Source of the DNA: Gammaproteobacteria bacterium RIFCSPHIGHO2_12_FULL_38_11
GTDB lineage: Bacteria; Pseudomonadota; Gammaproteobacteria; Coxiellales; Coxiellaceae
Direction: 5' to 3'
NCBI GenBank assembly: GCA_001801515.1
Contig: MGXX01000075.1
Span: 1 to 45,660, forward strand
DNA: 45,660 nt
Numbering within the stretch: position 1 is the stretch's first letter; every line of letters begins with the position of its first letter. This document shows positions 17,192 through 26,669 of this stretch, piece by piece. A program made the position numbers and the translations under genes. Below the pieces are notes generated by a model, which was not told where the DNA came from, made no database searches, and worked only from the letters and a program-made list of their open reading frames with translations.

Positions 17192-17878
17192 GGTTTTGAT
17201 AAAAGGGATGGTAATACGGCGTTTTGCTGCCAATGAAGCCTGATCCAACCGCTCTAGCACAGCAATTAAGTTGCGCATATCGCGCGTATAATGATGAATT
17301 AAATAACGCCCAACTTCATCTGATAAATCAAATCCACGTAATTGCGCTCGCATTTGTAACGTTTTAATTTTTTCTTCATCACTTAAATTTTTTATTTCTA
17401 CCGTTAATCCCCACGTCAAACGCGATTGCAAATCAGGCAATAAAAAATTTAATTGTTTCGGCAATAAGTTAGCACTGACTAACAATGAAACGTGATTTTC
17501 TCTGGCGCGATTATAAAAATAAAATAACGCTTCTTCCCATAGGCGATTTCCGGCAATTGCATTAACATCATCAATAAACACACAATCCTGATTTTCCAAG
17601 GCTTCAAAAATTTCAGGAGAAAAATCTGCATGATGCAATAAAGGTAAATAAAAAACAGTCTGGTTATTTTCACTCATCGCATGACAACAAGCCTGCAATA
17701 AATGCGTTCGTCCAGCACCAGATTCACCATAACAATAAATAAATTGTTCCGACTGACACGCAATAAAATTTTTTAAAATCGTCATCAATTGCAAATTAGC
17801 GCCGATAAAAAAATTATCGAAAATTGCATCATCACGCAAATTTAATTTAAGAGGAAGTTGAGTCAATACGGAATTCAT
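17171..17878 (-). CDS. hda: DnaA regulatory inactivator Hda
   Basis: AAA+ protein that, with the DNA-loaded sliding clamp, stimulates ATP hydrolysis by DnaA and so limits re-initiation. QLPLKL near the N-terminus (7-12) is the clamp-binding motif. Walker A is the Hda-type GESGAGRTH (51-59), Walker B is FIDDVNAIAG (Asp103/Asp104), and the sensor/box VII regions follow. The ATG at 17878 is chosen over the TTG at 17890 because the family starts just before the clamp motif; only a weak GGA site precedes it. It is divergent from ihfB across a 308-bp region with two large inverted repeats and a TTATCCAAA sequence (17883-17891), one base from a DnaA box. Confidence 0.95.
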   Translation of the reverse strand: MNSVLTQLPLKLNLRDDAIFDNFFIGANLQLMTILKNFIACQSEQFIYCYGESGAGRTHLLQACCHAMSENNQTVFYLPLLHHADFSPEIFEALENQDCVFIDDVNAIAGNRLWEEALFYFYNRARENHVSLLVSANLLPKQLNFLLPDLQSRLTWGLTVEIKNLSDEEKIKTLQMRAQLRGFDLSDEVGRYLIHHYTRDMRNLIAVLERLDQASLAAKRRITIPFIKTLNISLN

Positions 17879-17936
17879 TCTTTTATCCAAAAAATTTTTC
17901 TATTGTAGCAATCGCTTAACGAATTCAACACACTTT

Positions 17937-18012
17937 TTGCGTATCCGCCCCACATTTCAGGGTAATGACCCGTGTTATCGATATCACCCTGAAAAATACA
18001 GCGGATACGTAA
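17937..18012. repeat. Long two-part hairpin upstream of hda and ihfB
   Basis: Outer stem of 12 bp, TTGCGTATCCGC/GCGGATACGTAA (17937-17948, 18001-18012, one G-U), enclosing a second perfect 9-bp stem TTTCAGGGT/ACCCTGAAA (17955-17963, 17986-17994). It lies in the divergent promoter region. Could be an untranslated-leader structure, a protein-binding site or a mobile palindromic repeat. Confidence 0.6.
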
Positions 18013-18022
18013 CTTATTAACA

Positions 18023-18080
18023 GGATATGCACAAAATATTCTTTAAAAGCAGCGCCATGTAGATAACTTTGTGTATATCC
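18023..18080. repeat. Second inverted repeat with DnaA-box-like arms
   Basis: GGATATGCACAAA (18023-18035) and TTTGTGTATATCC (18068-18080) pair over 13 bp with one G-U. Each arm contains ATATNCACA, one base from the DnaA box TTATNCACA, in opposite orientations 45 bp apart. Given hda next door, DnaA binding is possible but untested. Confidence 0.5.
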
Positions 18081-18113
18081 CATCATAAAACAAAAATAAA
18101 CCCTGCTAAATGT

Positions 18114-18143
18114 TTGAATTTTGAGAAAAAACCCTGTTATAAT
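18114..18143 (+). promoter_or_regulatory. Sigma-70 promoter of ihfB
   Basis: TTGAAT (18114-18119), 18-bp spacer, TATAAT (18138-18143) with an extended TGT just before the hexamer. The predicted start point is about 37 nt before the ATG, leaving room for the GGAG ribosome-binding site. Confidence 0.75.
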
Positions 18144-18186
18144 CAAAGACAATAGGATTGGTCAAAATTTTACCGGAGATAAGCTC

Positions 18187-18510
18187 ATGGTCAAATCAGA
18201 ATTGATTCAACAGATCGCGGCGAAACAAAGCCATCTTCCCATCAAAGACATTGAAGCCAGCGTCAATTACATCGTTGACTGCATGAGCGACAGTCTGGGT
18301 GATGGTCATCGAATTGAAATTCGTGGATTCGGTAGCTTTAGTTTGCATTATCGCCCATCGAGAAAAGCACACAATCCAAAAACAGGCGCACGCGTTTTAA
18401 CCGCAGCAAAATACACACCTCACTTTAAACCCGGAAAGGATTTACGTGATCGCGTTAATGAAAGCCGGCATACACATCCCATTAAAGCGGACCATGATGA
18501 CGAAGAATAG
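18187..18510 (+). CDS. ihfB: Integration host factor beta subunit
   Basis: DNA-bending protein of the HU/IHF family that pairs with IHF-alpha in the nucleoid. Near-diagnostic IhfB sequence: [11 protein letters not shown] at the start, [15 protein letters not shown] in the core, the DNA-intercalating arm [11 protein letters not shown] and [11 protein letters not shown] near the end. The frame is open from 18121, but the ATG at 18187 matches the family start and has GGAG 8 nt upstream (18175-18178). 107 residues; the tail after the core is about ten residues longer than in Escherichia. The 3' end overlaps metQ on the opposite strand by 29 bp. Confidence 0.96.
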   Translation: MVKSELIQQIAAKQSHLPIKDIEASVNYIVDCMSDSLGDGHRIEIRGFGSFSLHYRPSRKAHNPKTGARVLTAAKYTPHFKPGKDLRDRVNESRHTHPIKADHDDEE

Positions 18511-19294
18511 AAAATCCCGCAATCGCATTGTCACCAAATAATTTTTTCGCATCTGCTAAAACAGGCTCTGATTGATACGCCTCAACCAATTCTTTTATTT
18601 TTAATTCATTTTTATCAGCAGCCCTAGCAACAATAATATTCATATAGGGTGAATCAATTTTCTCTTCAAATAATGCATGCGAAGGTGATAATCCCGCAGG
18701 AACTGCATAGTTCGTATTAATTGCCGCAACTGAAACGTCTTCAAGCACACGCGGCAATTGTGCCGCATCCAATGAAATCAATTTAAAATGTTTTGGATTG
18801 CTTTCAACATCTTGAATCGTTGCCTCAATCGTCGCTTTTGGTTTTAACGTAATTAACCCTGCTTTTTGCAATAATAATAATGCCCGTGCTTCATTACTAG
18901 GATCATTAGGTATAGCGATTTTCGCACCCGCTACTAAATCTGATAATTTTTTAAGTGTTTGAGAATACAAACCCATCGGATATAAAAACGTATCACCCAC
19001 AGACGCAAAAGAATAACCATGCGTTTTAATTTGCGACAACAGAAAGGGGTAATGTTGAAATGCATTCGCATCAATTTCATGATCTTCCAATGCTTGATTA
19101 GGCACTGCATAATCAGTGAAGGTGATAATTTTGACATGCAGGCCAAATTTTTCCAGCGCCACTTTTTTAGCGACTTCCATTAATTGTGTTTCAGGTCCTG
19201 CGATGGTACCAACACGAACGACATTGGCTGCTTCTTTGTGATGCGAACAACCAAATAGCAAGAAAGTGAGTAATATTAGAAAAAATTTTTTCAT
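18482..19294 (-). CDS. metQ: Methionine ABC transporter substrate-binding lipoprotein
   Basis: NlpA/MetQ-family lipoprotein delivering methionine to the MetNI importer. Signal peptide with lipobox LFGC, lipidated Cys16. The conserved [16 protein letters not shown] and [20 protein letters not shown] blocks are typical of MetQ. 270 aa. It is the last gene of a metN-metI-metQ cluster on the minus strand, 55 bp after metI. No SAM riboswitch or MetJ-type box was seen upstream of the cluster. Its 3' end overlaps ihfB tail to tail. Confidence 0.95.
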   Translation of the reverse strand: MKKFFLILLTFLLFGCSHHKEAANVVRVGTIAGPETQLMEVAKKVALEKFGLHVKIITFTDYAVPNQALEDHEIDANAFQHYPFLLSQIKTHGYSFASVGDTFLYPMGLYSQTLKKLSDLVAGAKIAIPNDPSNEARALLLLQKAGLITLKPKATIEATIQDVESNPKHFKLISLDAAQLPRVLEDVSVAAINTNYAVPAGLSPSHALFEEKIDSPYMNIIVARAADKNELKIKELVEAYQSEPVLADAKKLFGDNAIAGFSILRHHGPL

Positions 19295-19349
19295 GAAGCA
19301 ATCTCTTTGTTTAAGAACATGTACGAATTAAAGTTGAGAATGGCATAAA

Positions 19350-19994
19350 TTATATAATCTTTGCCATCCAATCACCCAACCACTGAAACACCTGCACCAT
19401 CGCAATTAATACCAATACTGTCATAATCATAATGTGAATTTCAAATCGCTCATAACCATACATAATCGCCACATTACCCAAACCCCCGCCGCCAATCGCC
19501 CCTGCCATCGCAGAATAGCCCACCAAGGTAATTAACGTCAACGTAACCGCTTTGATAATTGGTGAGCGCGCCTCAGGAATTAATACTTTTCGCACTATTT
19601 GCAAAACTGTCGCCCCCATAGCAAGCGATGCTTCAACTAATCCAACAGGCACTTCACTAATCGCACTTTCAACCAAACGCGCAAAAAAAGGAATCGCGCT
19701 GATTGCCAATGGCACCATAGCCGCTGTTGTTCCAATTGATGTACCCACTATTAATCGGGTGAACGGCGTAATCGCAACCAATAAAATAATAAACGGAATT
19801 GAACGTAGCATATTAACAAAAAATCCCAACACAGAATGCATGAGCGGTCTTTTAAATAAATACGGGTTGCGCGTTACAAATAAAAACACCCCCAAGGGCA
19901 ATCCAAACACAACAGCAAACAAACAAGCAATAAAAACCATATCGAGTGTTTGTACTGTAGCGTGGCTAATTAGCCCAAGCTTGTCGATCCACAT
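19350..19994 (-). CDS. metI: Methionine ABC transporter permease
   Basis: Inner-membrane permease of the MetNIQ importer. About five hydrophobic helices in 214 aa, with the family stretches FRSIPFIILL-like (LRSIPFIILLVAITPFTR), LVEASLAMGAT and the ABC-coupling EAA-type loop IVRKVLIPEARSPI. The ATG at 19994 is preferred over a TTG at 20009: it has GAGG about 9 nt upstream and matches the family N-terminus. The start lies inside the 3' end of metN (29-bp overlap), indicating coupled translation. Confidence 0.95.
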   Translation of the reverse strand: MWIDKLGLISHATVQTLDMVFIACLFAVVFGLPLGVFLFVTRNPYLFKRPLMHSVLGFFVNMLRSIPFIILLVAITPFTRLIVGTSIGTTAAMVPLAISAIPFFARLVESAISEVPVGLVEASLAMGATVLQIVRKVLIPEARSPIIKAVTLTLITLVGYSAMAGAIGGGGLGNVAIMYGYERFEIHIMIMTVLVLIAMVQVFQWLGDWMAKII

Positions 19995-21018
19995 ACCCCA
20001 TAACCTCAACCGTTAAATCATCTTTTTCTAAAAACTTTTTTACTTTTTCTAATTTTGCTTTTTCAACATCCAATGCAATAATCATTAAGCCTATCATTTC
20101 CGATCGCAATTGCTCAATTGTCGCCTGTAAAATATTAACTTTAACGTGTGTTTGTTGCATAAATTCATTCATAATCGGTTCTACAGTCGCGTGACCAAAA
20201 AAGCTTAAACGCAAAACAATTAAATCATCCGGCATCACTTCATCATGCAATTTCAGCTGCAATTCAGCCGGTAATTCTGATTTAAAAACAGACCGCACAA
20301 ATTTCTTCGCAACCTGTGTTTTGGGATTTTTAAATAATTCAATTAATTTTTCACACTCAACAATTTCGGAATGATCGATAACAGCAACGCGGTCAGCAAT
20401 GGCTTTGATCACATGCATTTCATGGGTAATACACAAAATAGACAGATGCATTTCGCGATTAATATCGCGGATCAATTGTAAAATTTCATCTGTTGTTTCA
20501 GGGTCAAGTGATGAGGTCATTTCATCACATAATAATACTTGCGGTCGTGTTGCAAGTGCCCTGGCAATCGCAACACGTTGTTTTTGCCCGCCACTTAATT
20601 GATGCGGATAAGCATCACGTCGTTCATACAATCCCACTTTTTCAAGCAAAGGAATAACAACGCGTTCAATTTCACTGTTTGATTTTTTCAATAATTGTAA
20701 TGGAAAAGCAACGTTACTATACACAGTACGCGTTTCCAATAAATTGAAATGCTGAAATACCATGCCAATTTGATGGCGCGCTGCTCGCAGTTGCGCTGCA
20801 TTCAATGTCGTTAATTCAATATTATTAAAACAGACAGAGCCAGAGGTCGGACGTTCCAATAAATTCACACAGCGAATTAAGGTGCTTTTTCCTGCGCCAC
20901 TTTTGCCGATAACACCAACAATTTCACCCGGCGCAACATGCAGATTAACATTCTTCAGCGCTTGGAGATGACCTGATTTGCCTAAGTAGATTTTGTTGAC
21001 GTTCGTTAATTTGATCAT
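19966..21018 (-). CDS. metN: Methionine ABC transporter ATP-binding protein
   Basis: ATPase of the MetNIQ importer at the inner membrane. Walker A GKSGAGKST (38-46), signature LSGGQKQR, Walker B VLLCDEMTSSLD, and a C-terminal ACT-like NIL domain (about 270-345) that in the family binds methionine and trans-inhibits uptake. 350 aa, full length. First gene of the cluster; no clear Shine-Dalgarno before the ATG. The 75 bp between it and dcd show no convincing promoter. Confidence 0.97.
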   Translation of the reverse strand: MIKLTNVNKIYLGKSGHLQALKNVNLHVAPGEIVGVIGKSGAGKSTLIRCVNLLERPTSGSVCFNNIELTTLNAAQLRAARHQIGMVFQHFNLLETRTVYSNVAFPLQLLKKSNSEIERVVIPLLEKVGLYERRDAYPHQLSGGQKQRVAIARALATRPQVLLCDEMTSSLDPETTDEILQLIRDINREMHLSILCITHEMHVIKAIADRVAVIDHSEIVECEKLIELFKNPKTQVAKKFVRSVFKSELPAELQLKLHDEVMPDDLIVLRLSFFGHATVEPIMNEFMQQTHVKVNILQATIEQLRSEMIGLMIIALDVEKAKLEKVKKFLEKDDLTVEVMGYVDRQAWAN

Positions 21019-21093
21019 ATTTGAATTCTGCTTTAGCCGTATTTTTTAAGCGCTCGCAAGCTAGTATCAAATCGGCGCATTGATAATCTTAGC

Positions 21094-21660
21094 CTAGGTT
21101 ACAGGTAATGTCACCCCTTTCTGCCCTTGATACTTACCACCGCGGTCTTTATATGACGTTTCACACACTTCATCTGACTCAAAAAATAGCATTTGCGCAA
21201 TCCCTTCATTAGCATAAATTTTCGCAGGTAAATTCGTTGTATTTGAAAATTCTAATGTTACATGACCTTCCCATTCAGGTTCTAATGGTGTGACATTCAC
21301 AATAATTCCACAGCGTGCATAAGTCGATTTTCCCAAACAAATAGTTAACACACTGCGTGGAATTTTAAAATATTCAATTGTACGTGCCAAGGCAAAAGAA
21401 TTTGGCGGAATGATGCAAACATCCGATTCTAAATCCACAAAACCATTGGCATCAAAATTTTTAGGGTCAACAATAGCTGAATTAATATTTGTGAATATCT
21501 TAAATTCCCTGGCACATCGCACGTCATATCCATAACTGCTTGTGCCATACGAGACAATTTTATCAGCGCCATTCGTGCGAACTTGATTTGGTTCGAAAGG
21601 CGAAATCATCGCTTGCTCAATTGCCATGCGGCGAATCCATTTGTCGGATTTGATACTCAT
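21094..21660 (-). CDS. dcd: dCTP deaminase
   Basis: Deaminates dCTP to dUTP, feeding thymidylate synthesis. The open frame begins at 21750, but the ATG at 21660 gives 188 aa, a standard Dcd length, and has AAGGA 6-7 nt upstream. Conserved active-site stretch [25 protein letters not shown] carries the catalytic serine, arginine and glutamate, followed by [21 protein letters not shown]. It follows mrp on the same strand with a 28-bp gap, so the two may be co-transcribed. Confidence 0.97.
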   Translation of the reverse strand: MSIKSDKWIRRMAIEQAMISPFEPNQVRTNGADKIVSYGTSSYGYDVRCAREFKIFTNINSAIVDPKNFDANGFVDLESDVCIIPPNSFALARTIEYFKIPRSVLTICLGKSTYARCGIIVNVTPLEPEWEGHVTLEFSNTTNLPAKIYANEGIAQMLFFESDEVCETSYKDRGGKYQGQKGVTLPVT

Positions 21661-21688
21661 ACTGTTTCCTTGGTTTGCTGTAGGGGGT

Positions 21689-22447
21689 TTACAATAGTTT
21701 CTGCGCAATCTCAGCGTAAATTTTTGCAATGTTACCTTCAGGCTCCGCAATCACAATTGGCACCCCTGCATCAGCCTGTTCGCGAATTTTTAATGTTAAC
21801 GGAATTTTTCCGAGCAATGGCACATGACAATCAAGTGCCATTTTTTCTGCGCCGTTTTTACCAAAAATAGGCTCCGCATTTCCACAATGCGAACAAACAT
21901 ATTCGCTCATATTTTCAATCACACCCAGAATAGGAATAGCCACTTTATGAAACATTTCTAGGCCTTTTCGAGCATCGAGCAAGGCAATCGTTTGCGGCGT
22001 TGACACAATAATCACGCCATTTAACGGTGTTTTTTGCGATAGGGTTAATTGTACATCTCCCGTTCCTGGCGGTAAATCAATTAGCAAATAATCTAAATTA
22101 TCCCATGCTGTAAAATAAAGCATTTGGTGCAATGCTTTCACCACCATGGGTCCACGCCAAATCATCGGGTCTTCTGAGTCAACCAAATAACCCATCGACA
22201 TCGTTTGTAAACCAAAGCGTTCAACCGGTTTGAATTTTTCATTATCAATTAATTCAGGTTTTTCTGCACCGCCCAACAGGTGTGGTTGATTGGGGCCATA
22301 AATATCAGCATCTAAAATACCAACGCGTTTATTTTGTTGTGATAATGCCAGCGCCAAATTCACTGTCGTCGTCGATTTGCCAACGCCGCCTTTGCCCGAT
22401 GCAATTGCAATGATTTGTTTAATACCCGGGATGGAAAATGCGGTCAT
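21689..22447 (-). CDS. mrp: Mrp/ApbC-type iron-sulfur carrier ATPase
   Basis: Nbp35/Mrp P-loop ATPase implicated in carrying Fe-S clusters to apoproteins. Deviant Walker [10 protein letters not shown] (18-26), [13 protein letters not shown], and the cluster-binding CSHC (Cys185, Cys188). At 252 aa it lacks the ~100-residue N-terminal MIP18 (DUF59) domain of the Escherichia protein, starting just before the P-loop. It is divergent from metG across 60 bp, the conserved mrp<>metG pair. Confidence 0.94.
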   Translation of the reverse strand: MTAFSIPGIKQIIAIASGKGGVGKSTTTVNLALALSQQNKRVGILDADIYGPNQPHLLGGAEKPELIDNEKFKPVERFGLQTMSMGYLVDSEDPMIWRGPMVVKALHQMLYFTAWDNLDYLLIDLPPGTGDVQLTLSQKTPLNGVIIVSTPQTIALLDARKGLEMFHKVAIPILGVIENMSEYVCSHCGNAEPIFGKNGAEKMALDCHVPLLGKIPLTLKIREQADAGVPIVIAEPEGNIAKIYAEIAQKLL

Positions 22448-22507
22448 AAAAATCTCGTAAAATAAGCTTAGAATGCGTAATATTAGCGGATTATTCGGAG
22501 AACATCT

Positions 22508-24190
22508 ATGCCACGCAATATCTTAATCACAACGGCCTTAACGTACGCCAATGGCGAAATTCATTTGGGACATTTACTGGAAGCGATTCAAGCTGATATC
22601 TGGAAGCGCTTTCAACTTATATGTGGAAACAAATGTTACTTTATTTCCGGCTCCGATGCCCATGGCGCACCCATTATGTTAGCAGCAGAAAAAAACCATA
22701 TTGCGCCAGAAATAATGGTCGAACAAATTCGTGAAACCCATATTACTGATTACAAAAAATTTCATATTGACTTTGATAATTACCATTCAACCCATTCTGA
22801 TGAAAATAAAAAACTATCAATTGAAATATATAACCGTTTAAAAGAAAACGGAGATATAGCGACAAAAACCATCACACAATTATATGACCCAGAAAAAAAA
22901 TTATTTTTAGCGGATCGTTTTGTAAAAGGTGAATGCCCAAAATGTGGCACAAAAGATCAGTACGGCGATAACTGTGAATCTTGTGGCGCAACGTATGAAC
23001 CTACTGATTTAAAAAATCCGCGCTCTGCCATTACAGGTGCTGTGCCAATTTTAAAAGAATCAGAACATTATTTTTTTGCACTCGATCATTATGCGGATTT
23101 TTTAAATACATGGACGCAATCGGGTGTGCTGCAATCGTCCATTTCAAATAAATTACAAGAATGGTTTAAGGCCGGATTACAGCAATGGAATATTTCGCGC
23201 GATGCGCCCTATTTTGGCTTTGAAATGCCAGATCATCCTGGTAAATATTTTTATGTGTGGTTAGATGCGCCGATTGGTTATATGGCGAGTTTTGAGAATT
23301 TTTGCACTACGATAGCCAGTGGAGACGCGCGTGAAGGATTGCGCAGCAATCCGCAACAAGCGTATGACACTTTCAATGGATTCTGGCGCGCAAATGCCAA
23401 AACCGAGCTCTACCATTTCATCGGCAAAGACATTATTGCATTTCACGCGTTGTTTTGGCCTGCCATGCTGCAAGCAACAGATCATCGCTTACCGACAGCA
23501 ATATTTGCGCATGGTTTTGTGACCGTCAATGGCGAGAAAATGTCGAAATCACGCGGCACATTTATCACCGCGACACAATTCGCAGAAACAATTTCAACTG
23601 AATATTTACGCTATTATTACGCATCAAAATTAAACAACCAAGTGGAAGACATTGATTTTAATTTTACTGATTTTGCAGCAAAGATTAATTCTGATTTGGT
23701 TGGAAAATATGTCAATTTAGCAAGTCGATGCGCTGGATTTATCACAAAAAAATTTAACGGGAAATTATCAGCACAATTGCATGATGAAAAATTGTTTCAA
23801 GAATTTGTTTTCGCATCCGAATCAATTGCCAAAGCATACGAAGAATTAAATTATCACCGCGCCGTAAAAGAAATTATGTTGCTTGCAGATAAGGCCAATC
23901 AATATATTGACTTAAATAAGCCTTGGTCGCTTGCAAAAGAAATTGGGCGTGAAAATGATATTCAATTAATTTGCACACAAGGCTTGAATCTATTTCGTTT
24001 ATTAACATTATATTTAAAACCAATACTACCGATTACCGCTGCAAAAGCAGAAGGTTTTTTAAATATTTCCAAATTAAAATGGACAGATTGCGCAACCCCC
24101 TTATTAAATCATTCAATTAATTTATTCGAACCGCTAATGCAACGCATAACACCAGAGCAAATTGCCTGTTTTGACAAGGCGGCTAATTAA
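22508..24190 (+). CDS. metG: Methionyl-tRNA synthetase
   Basis: Class I aminoacyl-tRNA synthetase. HLGH (19-22) is the HIGH motif and KMSKS (344-348) the second signature. Between them is a zinc knuckle, CPKCG ... CESCG. 560 aa: the catalytic and anticodon-binding domains are complete, but the C-terminal Trbp111/EMAP-like dimerisation domain of longer MetG proteins is absent, as in many bacteria. CGGAG lies 7 nt before the ATG. The next gene follows one base after the stop. Confidence 0.97.
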   Translation: MPRNILITTALTYANGEIHLGHLLEAIQADIWKRFQLICGNKCYFISGSDAHGAPIMLAAEKNHIAPEIMVEQIRETHITDYKKFHIDFDNYHSTHSDENKKLSIEIYNRLKENGDIATKTITQLYDPEKKLFLADRFVKGECPKCGTKDQYGDNCESCGATYEPTDLKNPRSAITGAVPILKESEHYFFALDHYADFLNTWTQSGVLQSSISNKLQEWFKAGLQQWNISRDAPYFGFEMPDHPGKYFYVWLDAPIGYMASFENFCTTIASGDAREGLRSNPQQAYDTFNGFWRANAKTELYHFIGKDIIAFHALFWPAMLQATDHRLPTAIFAHGFVTVNGEKMSKSRGTFITATQFAETISTEYLRYYYASKLNNQVEDIDFNFTDFAAKINSDLVGKYVNLASRCAGFITKKFNGKLSAQLHDEKLFQEFVFASESIAKAYEELNYHRAVKEIMLLADKANQYIDLNKPWSLAKEIGRENDIQLICTQGLNLFRLLTLYLKPILPITAAKAEGFLNISKLKWTDCATPLLNHSINLFEPLMQRITPEQIACFDKAAN

Positions 24191-24191
24191 G

Positions 24192-24623
24192 ATGCCTATG
24201 ATGCCTGACATTGTCGCCAGATTAGCGGTTATTCGTGAATCAGAATGCATTGGTTGTATGAAATGTATTCAAGCCTGCCCCGTTGACGCTATTATTGGCA
24301 CATCAAAATTCATGCACACGGTCATGACCAGTATCTGTATTGGCTGTGGATTATGCGTTCCACCTTGCCCCGTTGATTGCATTGATATGATTGATTTACC
24401 CGAAAGCGCTAAAAAATCGCAAGATCAATCGAAAAAACGTTTTGAAAATAAAAATAAAAGGCTGGAAAAAGAACGCGTGAAAGAACGCGCAAGCTATTTG
24501 CAATCAAAGCAATCAAAATTAAAAAATAAAACAATGGATGAAAGAAAAGCGGAAATTGCGGAGATAATCCAAAGAGCACTGAAACGCGCCCGGGAGGGTG
24601 CGTGCGAACCTTGCGATAAGTGA
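24192..24623 (+). CDS. RnfB-like 2[4Fe-4S] ferredoxin
   Basis: Electron-transfer protein resembling the C-terminal ferredoxin domain of RnfB/RsxB. Two CxxCxxCxxxCP clusters: Cys19/22/25/29 and Cys49/52/55/59. A long lysine/glutamate-rich helix follows. It lacks the RnfB membrane anchor and the extra cluster domain, and no other rnf gene is nearby, although nth follows it as in the rsx-nth operon. The ATG at 24192 is one base after the metG stop with no ribosome-binding site of its own, so translation is probably coupled. The last residues ([13 protein letters not shown]) are encoded by a repeat copied again 96 bp downstream. Confidence 0.88.
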   Translation: MPMMPDIVARLAVIRESECIGCMKCIQACPVDAIIGTSKFMHTVMTSICIGCGLCVPPCPVDCIDMIDLPESAKKSQDQSKKRFENKNKRLEKERVKERASYLQSKQSKLKNKTMDERKAEIAEIIQRALKRAREGACEPCDK

Positions 24624-24700
24624 TTTTTTGCGAGAACAGCACGCAGGCTACCGCCCGCGTTTCGGTGATATTTGATAAAACGCGCCCGGGAGGGTGCGTG
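24582..24700 (+). repeat. 23-bp GC-rich direct repeat, two copies
   Basis: Identical 23-bp copies at 24582-24604 and 24678-24700 (core CGCGCCCGGGAGGGTGCG). The first encodes the end of the ferredoxin; the second lies before nth in a frame again reading [19 protein letters not shown] follows the first copy (24609-24619) and recurs after nth (25377-25387). Confidence 0.85.
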
Positions 24701-24710
24701 TGATTCTCGC
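24630..24710. repeat. 81-nt GC-rich hairpin element before nth
   Basis: Two 33-nt arms, beginning GCGAGAA and ending TTCTCGC, pair at 26 of 33 positions around a 15-nt loop (24663-24677). It is much richer in G+C than its surroundings and incorporates the second copy of the 23-bp repeat. It resembles REP-like or palindromic mobile elements; no family recognised. Confidence 0.75.
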
Positions 24711-24731
24711 AACAAAAACAGGCATCATTCG

Positions 24732-25367
24732 ATGAACAAAAACAACATCCAGAAAATCTTCAAAACCCTTCAAAAAGCCAACCCCACCCCCACAACCGAA
24801 TTACATTTTGAAAATAATTTTGAATTATTAATTTCTGTTATTTTATCCGCGCAAGCAACCGATATCAGCGTAAACAAAGCAACGAAAATATTATTTCCCA
24901 TTGCAAACACAGCTGAAAAAATTTTTGCATTAGGTGAGATAGGATTGAAAAAATATATCAGAACAATTGGCTTATTTAATTCAAAAGCGAAACACATTAT
25001 TCAAACGTGCGGCATTTTGATTAAGAAATTTAATTCCGTTGTGCCGAATAATCGTGAAGCATTAGAAAGTTTGCCAGGCGTTGGCCGAAAAACTGCGAAT
25101 GTGATTTTAAACACCGCATTTGGCGAATCAACGATTGCCGTCGACACACATATTTTTCGTGTTGCCAATCGCACAGGTTTGGCGCAAGGTAAAACGCCAT
25201 TGACGGTTGAAAAACAATTATTAAAAATTATTCCGAAGCAATATTTGAAGGATGCGCATCATTGGCTGGTGCTGCATGGGCGCTATATTTGCGTGGCGCG
25301 TAATCCGAAGTGTGTTGAATGTCCGATTGCACGATGGTGTGATTACTATCATGTATCATTACAATAG
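24732..25367 (+). CDS. nth: Endonuclease III
   Basis: DNA glycosylase/AP lyase removing oxidised pyrimidines. The frame is open from 24672 through repeat DNA, but the ATG at 24732 gives 211 aa, the length of the Escherichia enzyme. With that start the catalytic residues fall at the classical positions Lys120 (in [10 protein letters not shown]) and Asp138 (VDTHIFRV). The Fe-S loop C-x6-C-x2-C-x5-C is complete ([17 protein letters not shown]). The upstream leader contains the 81-nt hairpin, which could affect expression. Confidence 0.97.
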   Translation: MNKNNIQKIFKTLQKANPTPTTELHFENNFELLISVILSAQATDISVNKATKILFPIANTAEKIFALGEIGLKKYIRTIGLFNSKAKHIIQTCGILIKKFNSVVPNNREALESLPGVGRKTANVILNTAFGESTIAVDTHIFRVANRTGLAQGKTPLTVEKQLLKIIPKQYLKDAHHWLVLHGRYICVARNPKCVECPIARWCDYYHVSLQ

Positions 25368-25430
25368 ACATGTGATCCTTGCGATAAAATAATTATTATC
25401 AAATATGGAACATGTACAGTCTCTATGGTG

Positions 25431-26546
25431 TTACGAAGTAGCACCATAGCCTGTTGCTTCTGGCTCACGCACTTCCGGCACTACTGTGTTCAATGACACG
25501 TTAGATCCGATAGAAGAAGATCGAACACGACCCCCCTGCGCAACATTTAAAAGCCCCTCTGTCAAAGGATCCACTGCTTTTCTACAAAGCAGTGCAGATT
25601 TACACCCAGCTATTGCTTGAGCAACACGCTTCCCAGTTGCTACACCACACTCCGTGTCACTAGCAAATTTTGCAGCAAGCAATGCAAGCACTGAAAATAT
25701 CAATGAAATAGCCACGGACGATATGCGAGCAGGATAGTGATCACTACCAAAACGCAAATAATATTCACATTTCGTTTCTGATTTACATACCTCCAACAAA
25801 GAGAACAAAGTAGTGAAGGTTAATACTGCCATTACTGAAGCGAATTTATAGGTCGCCATGAAGTTAGCAGCATCGCGTAAAAATTCAGCAGCATCAGACA
25901 TACCTTTTCCACAGCAGTTTTTTTGCGATGGAATATTACGTTCAAAAAAATATTCCGGGGATTTTATATATTCGTTCAATGAGTTATTAAGTTCATCTTT
26001 CGCACGTATTAACTTAGCAAGCGCACTTTTCTTTTCTTCAATGGATTGATATCCCTCGGTATCCTCGCTGCCTGACTGTTTATATCTCTCATTAATGTTC
26101 AATGTCTCCATAATAACAAAGTGGATTCCCTTCGTGTTATCATCAAATCGTACATTAGAATGCGTTGAAATCTTTTTTATTTTGTTTCCATTTTCACTCA
26201 ATATAGTTGGATGTAATGTAAAAAGATCTTGAAATTGTATTATTTTGTCATGAAGATATTGAACTTGATCTTTCAACGAGTGCTGATTATCAAATTTGCC
26301 AATGGAAACTGGCTTTCCTTCACTCACACCTTCACTGACAACCGGTGAAGGTGCGCGCTTTTCAGCCGCATCAGATCTGCCAAGCTCACCTTCATTCAAA
26401 CCACTGACTACTTTGTTTACCGGTGATATTGTCAAAATAGGATCAGCTAGTGGGGACCGATCTGCGGTATTATCACTAGCTATGTTTATCGCAACTGATT
26501 GTTCATCTGATAAAGATGATGATAAAGATGATGACTCTCTCGACAT
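25431..26546 (-). CDS. Unrecognised 371-aa protein with two C-terminal TM helices
   Basis: No family recognised. A serine-rich disordered N-terminus (1-80) precedes a soluble helical region (85-200) and a pair of hydrophobic helices at about 235-253 and 275-293 separated by a short, cysteine-containing loop; the tail is again polar. No signal peptide. This layout (large cytosolic N-part plus a membrane hairpin) occurs in host-membrane-targeted effectors, but no PmrA-like box was found and the idea is speculative. AAGGGG lies 6 nt before the ATG at 26546. A TTGACA (26628-26623, minus strand) is upstream without a good -10. The gene sits between nth and guaC. Confidence 0.7.
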   Translation of the reverse strand: MSRESSSLSSSLSDEQSVAINIASDNTADRSPLADPILTISPVNKVVSGLNEGELGRSDAAEKRAPSPVVSEGVSEGKPVSIGKFDNQHSLKDQVQYLHDKIIQFQDLFTLHPTILSENGNKIKKISTHSNVRFDDNTKGIHFVIMETLNINERYKQSGSEDTEGYQSIEEKKSALAKLIRAKDELNNSLNEYIKSPEYFFERNIPSQKNCCGKGMSDAAEFLRDAANFMATYKFASVMAVLTFTTLFSLLEVCKSETKCEYYLRFGSDHYPARISSVAISLIFSVLALLAAKFASDTECGVATGKRVAQAIAGCKSALLCRKAVDPLTEGLLNVAQGGRVRSSSIGSNVSLNTVVPEVREPEATGYGATS

Positions 26547-26640
26547 ATTTTCCCCTTTATTACTGTTGTAATAAATTTAAATGAATTAAGAAGACACAAA
26601 ACTAACGGATATAGTGGTGATCTGTCAATAAAAAACGCAA

Positions 26641-26665
26641 GAAAAATCTTAAGAGGACCTTAAAA
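26641..26665 (-). terminator. Terminator of guaC
   Basis: On the minus strand: TTTTAAG, loop GTCCT, CTTAAGA (7 bp, one G-U), followed by TTTTTC. It begins 5 nt after the guaC stop. The sequence also contains two TTAA cores 11 bp apart, but no -10 follows at the required distance. Confidence 0.6.
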
Positions 26666-26669
26666 GCGC

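Noticed and set aside
17925..18152. 75-codon open frame on the minus strand between hda and ihfB
   Set aside because: It covers two inverted repeats and the ihfB promoter, has no ribosome-binding site of note, and its translation shows no conserved character.
21019..21093. Possible SAM riboswitch or MetJ operator upstream of metN
   Set aside because: Only 75 bp, with no recognisable riboswitch core and no repeated AGACGTCT-type boxes.
24672..24731. N-terminal extension of Nth (KRAREGAC...)
   Set aside because: It is encoded by repeat DNA; starting at 24732 gives the standard length and exact catalytic residue positions.
26648..26663. TTAA-N7-TTAA resembling a PmrA box upstream of the 371-aa gene
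   Set aside because: No -10-like hexamer follows at 15 bp and the sequence is well explained as the guaC terminator stem.
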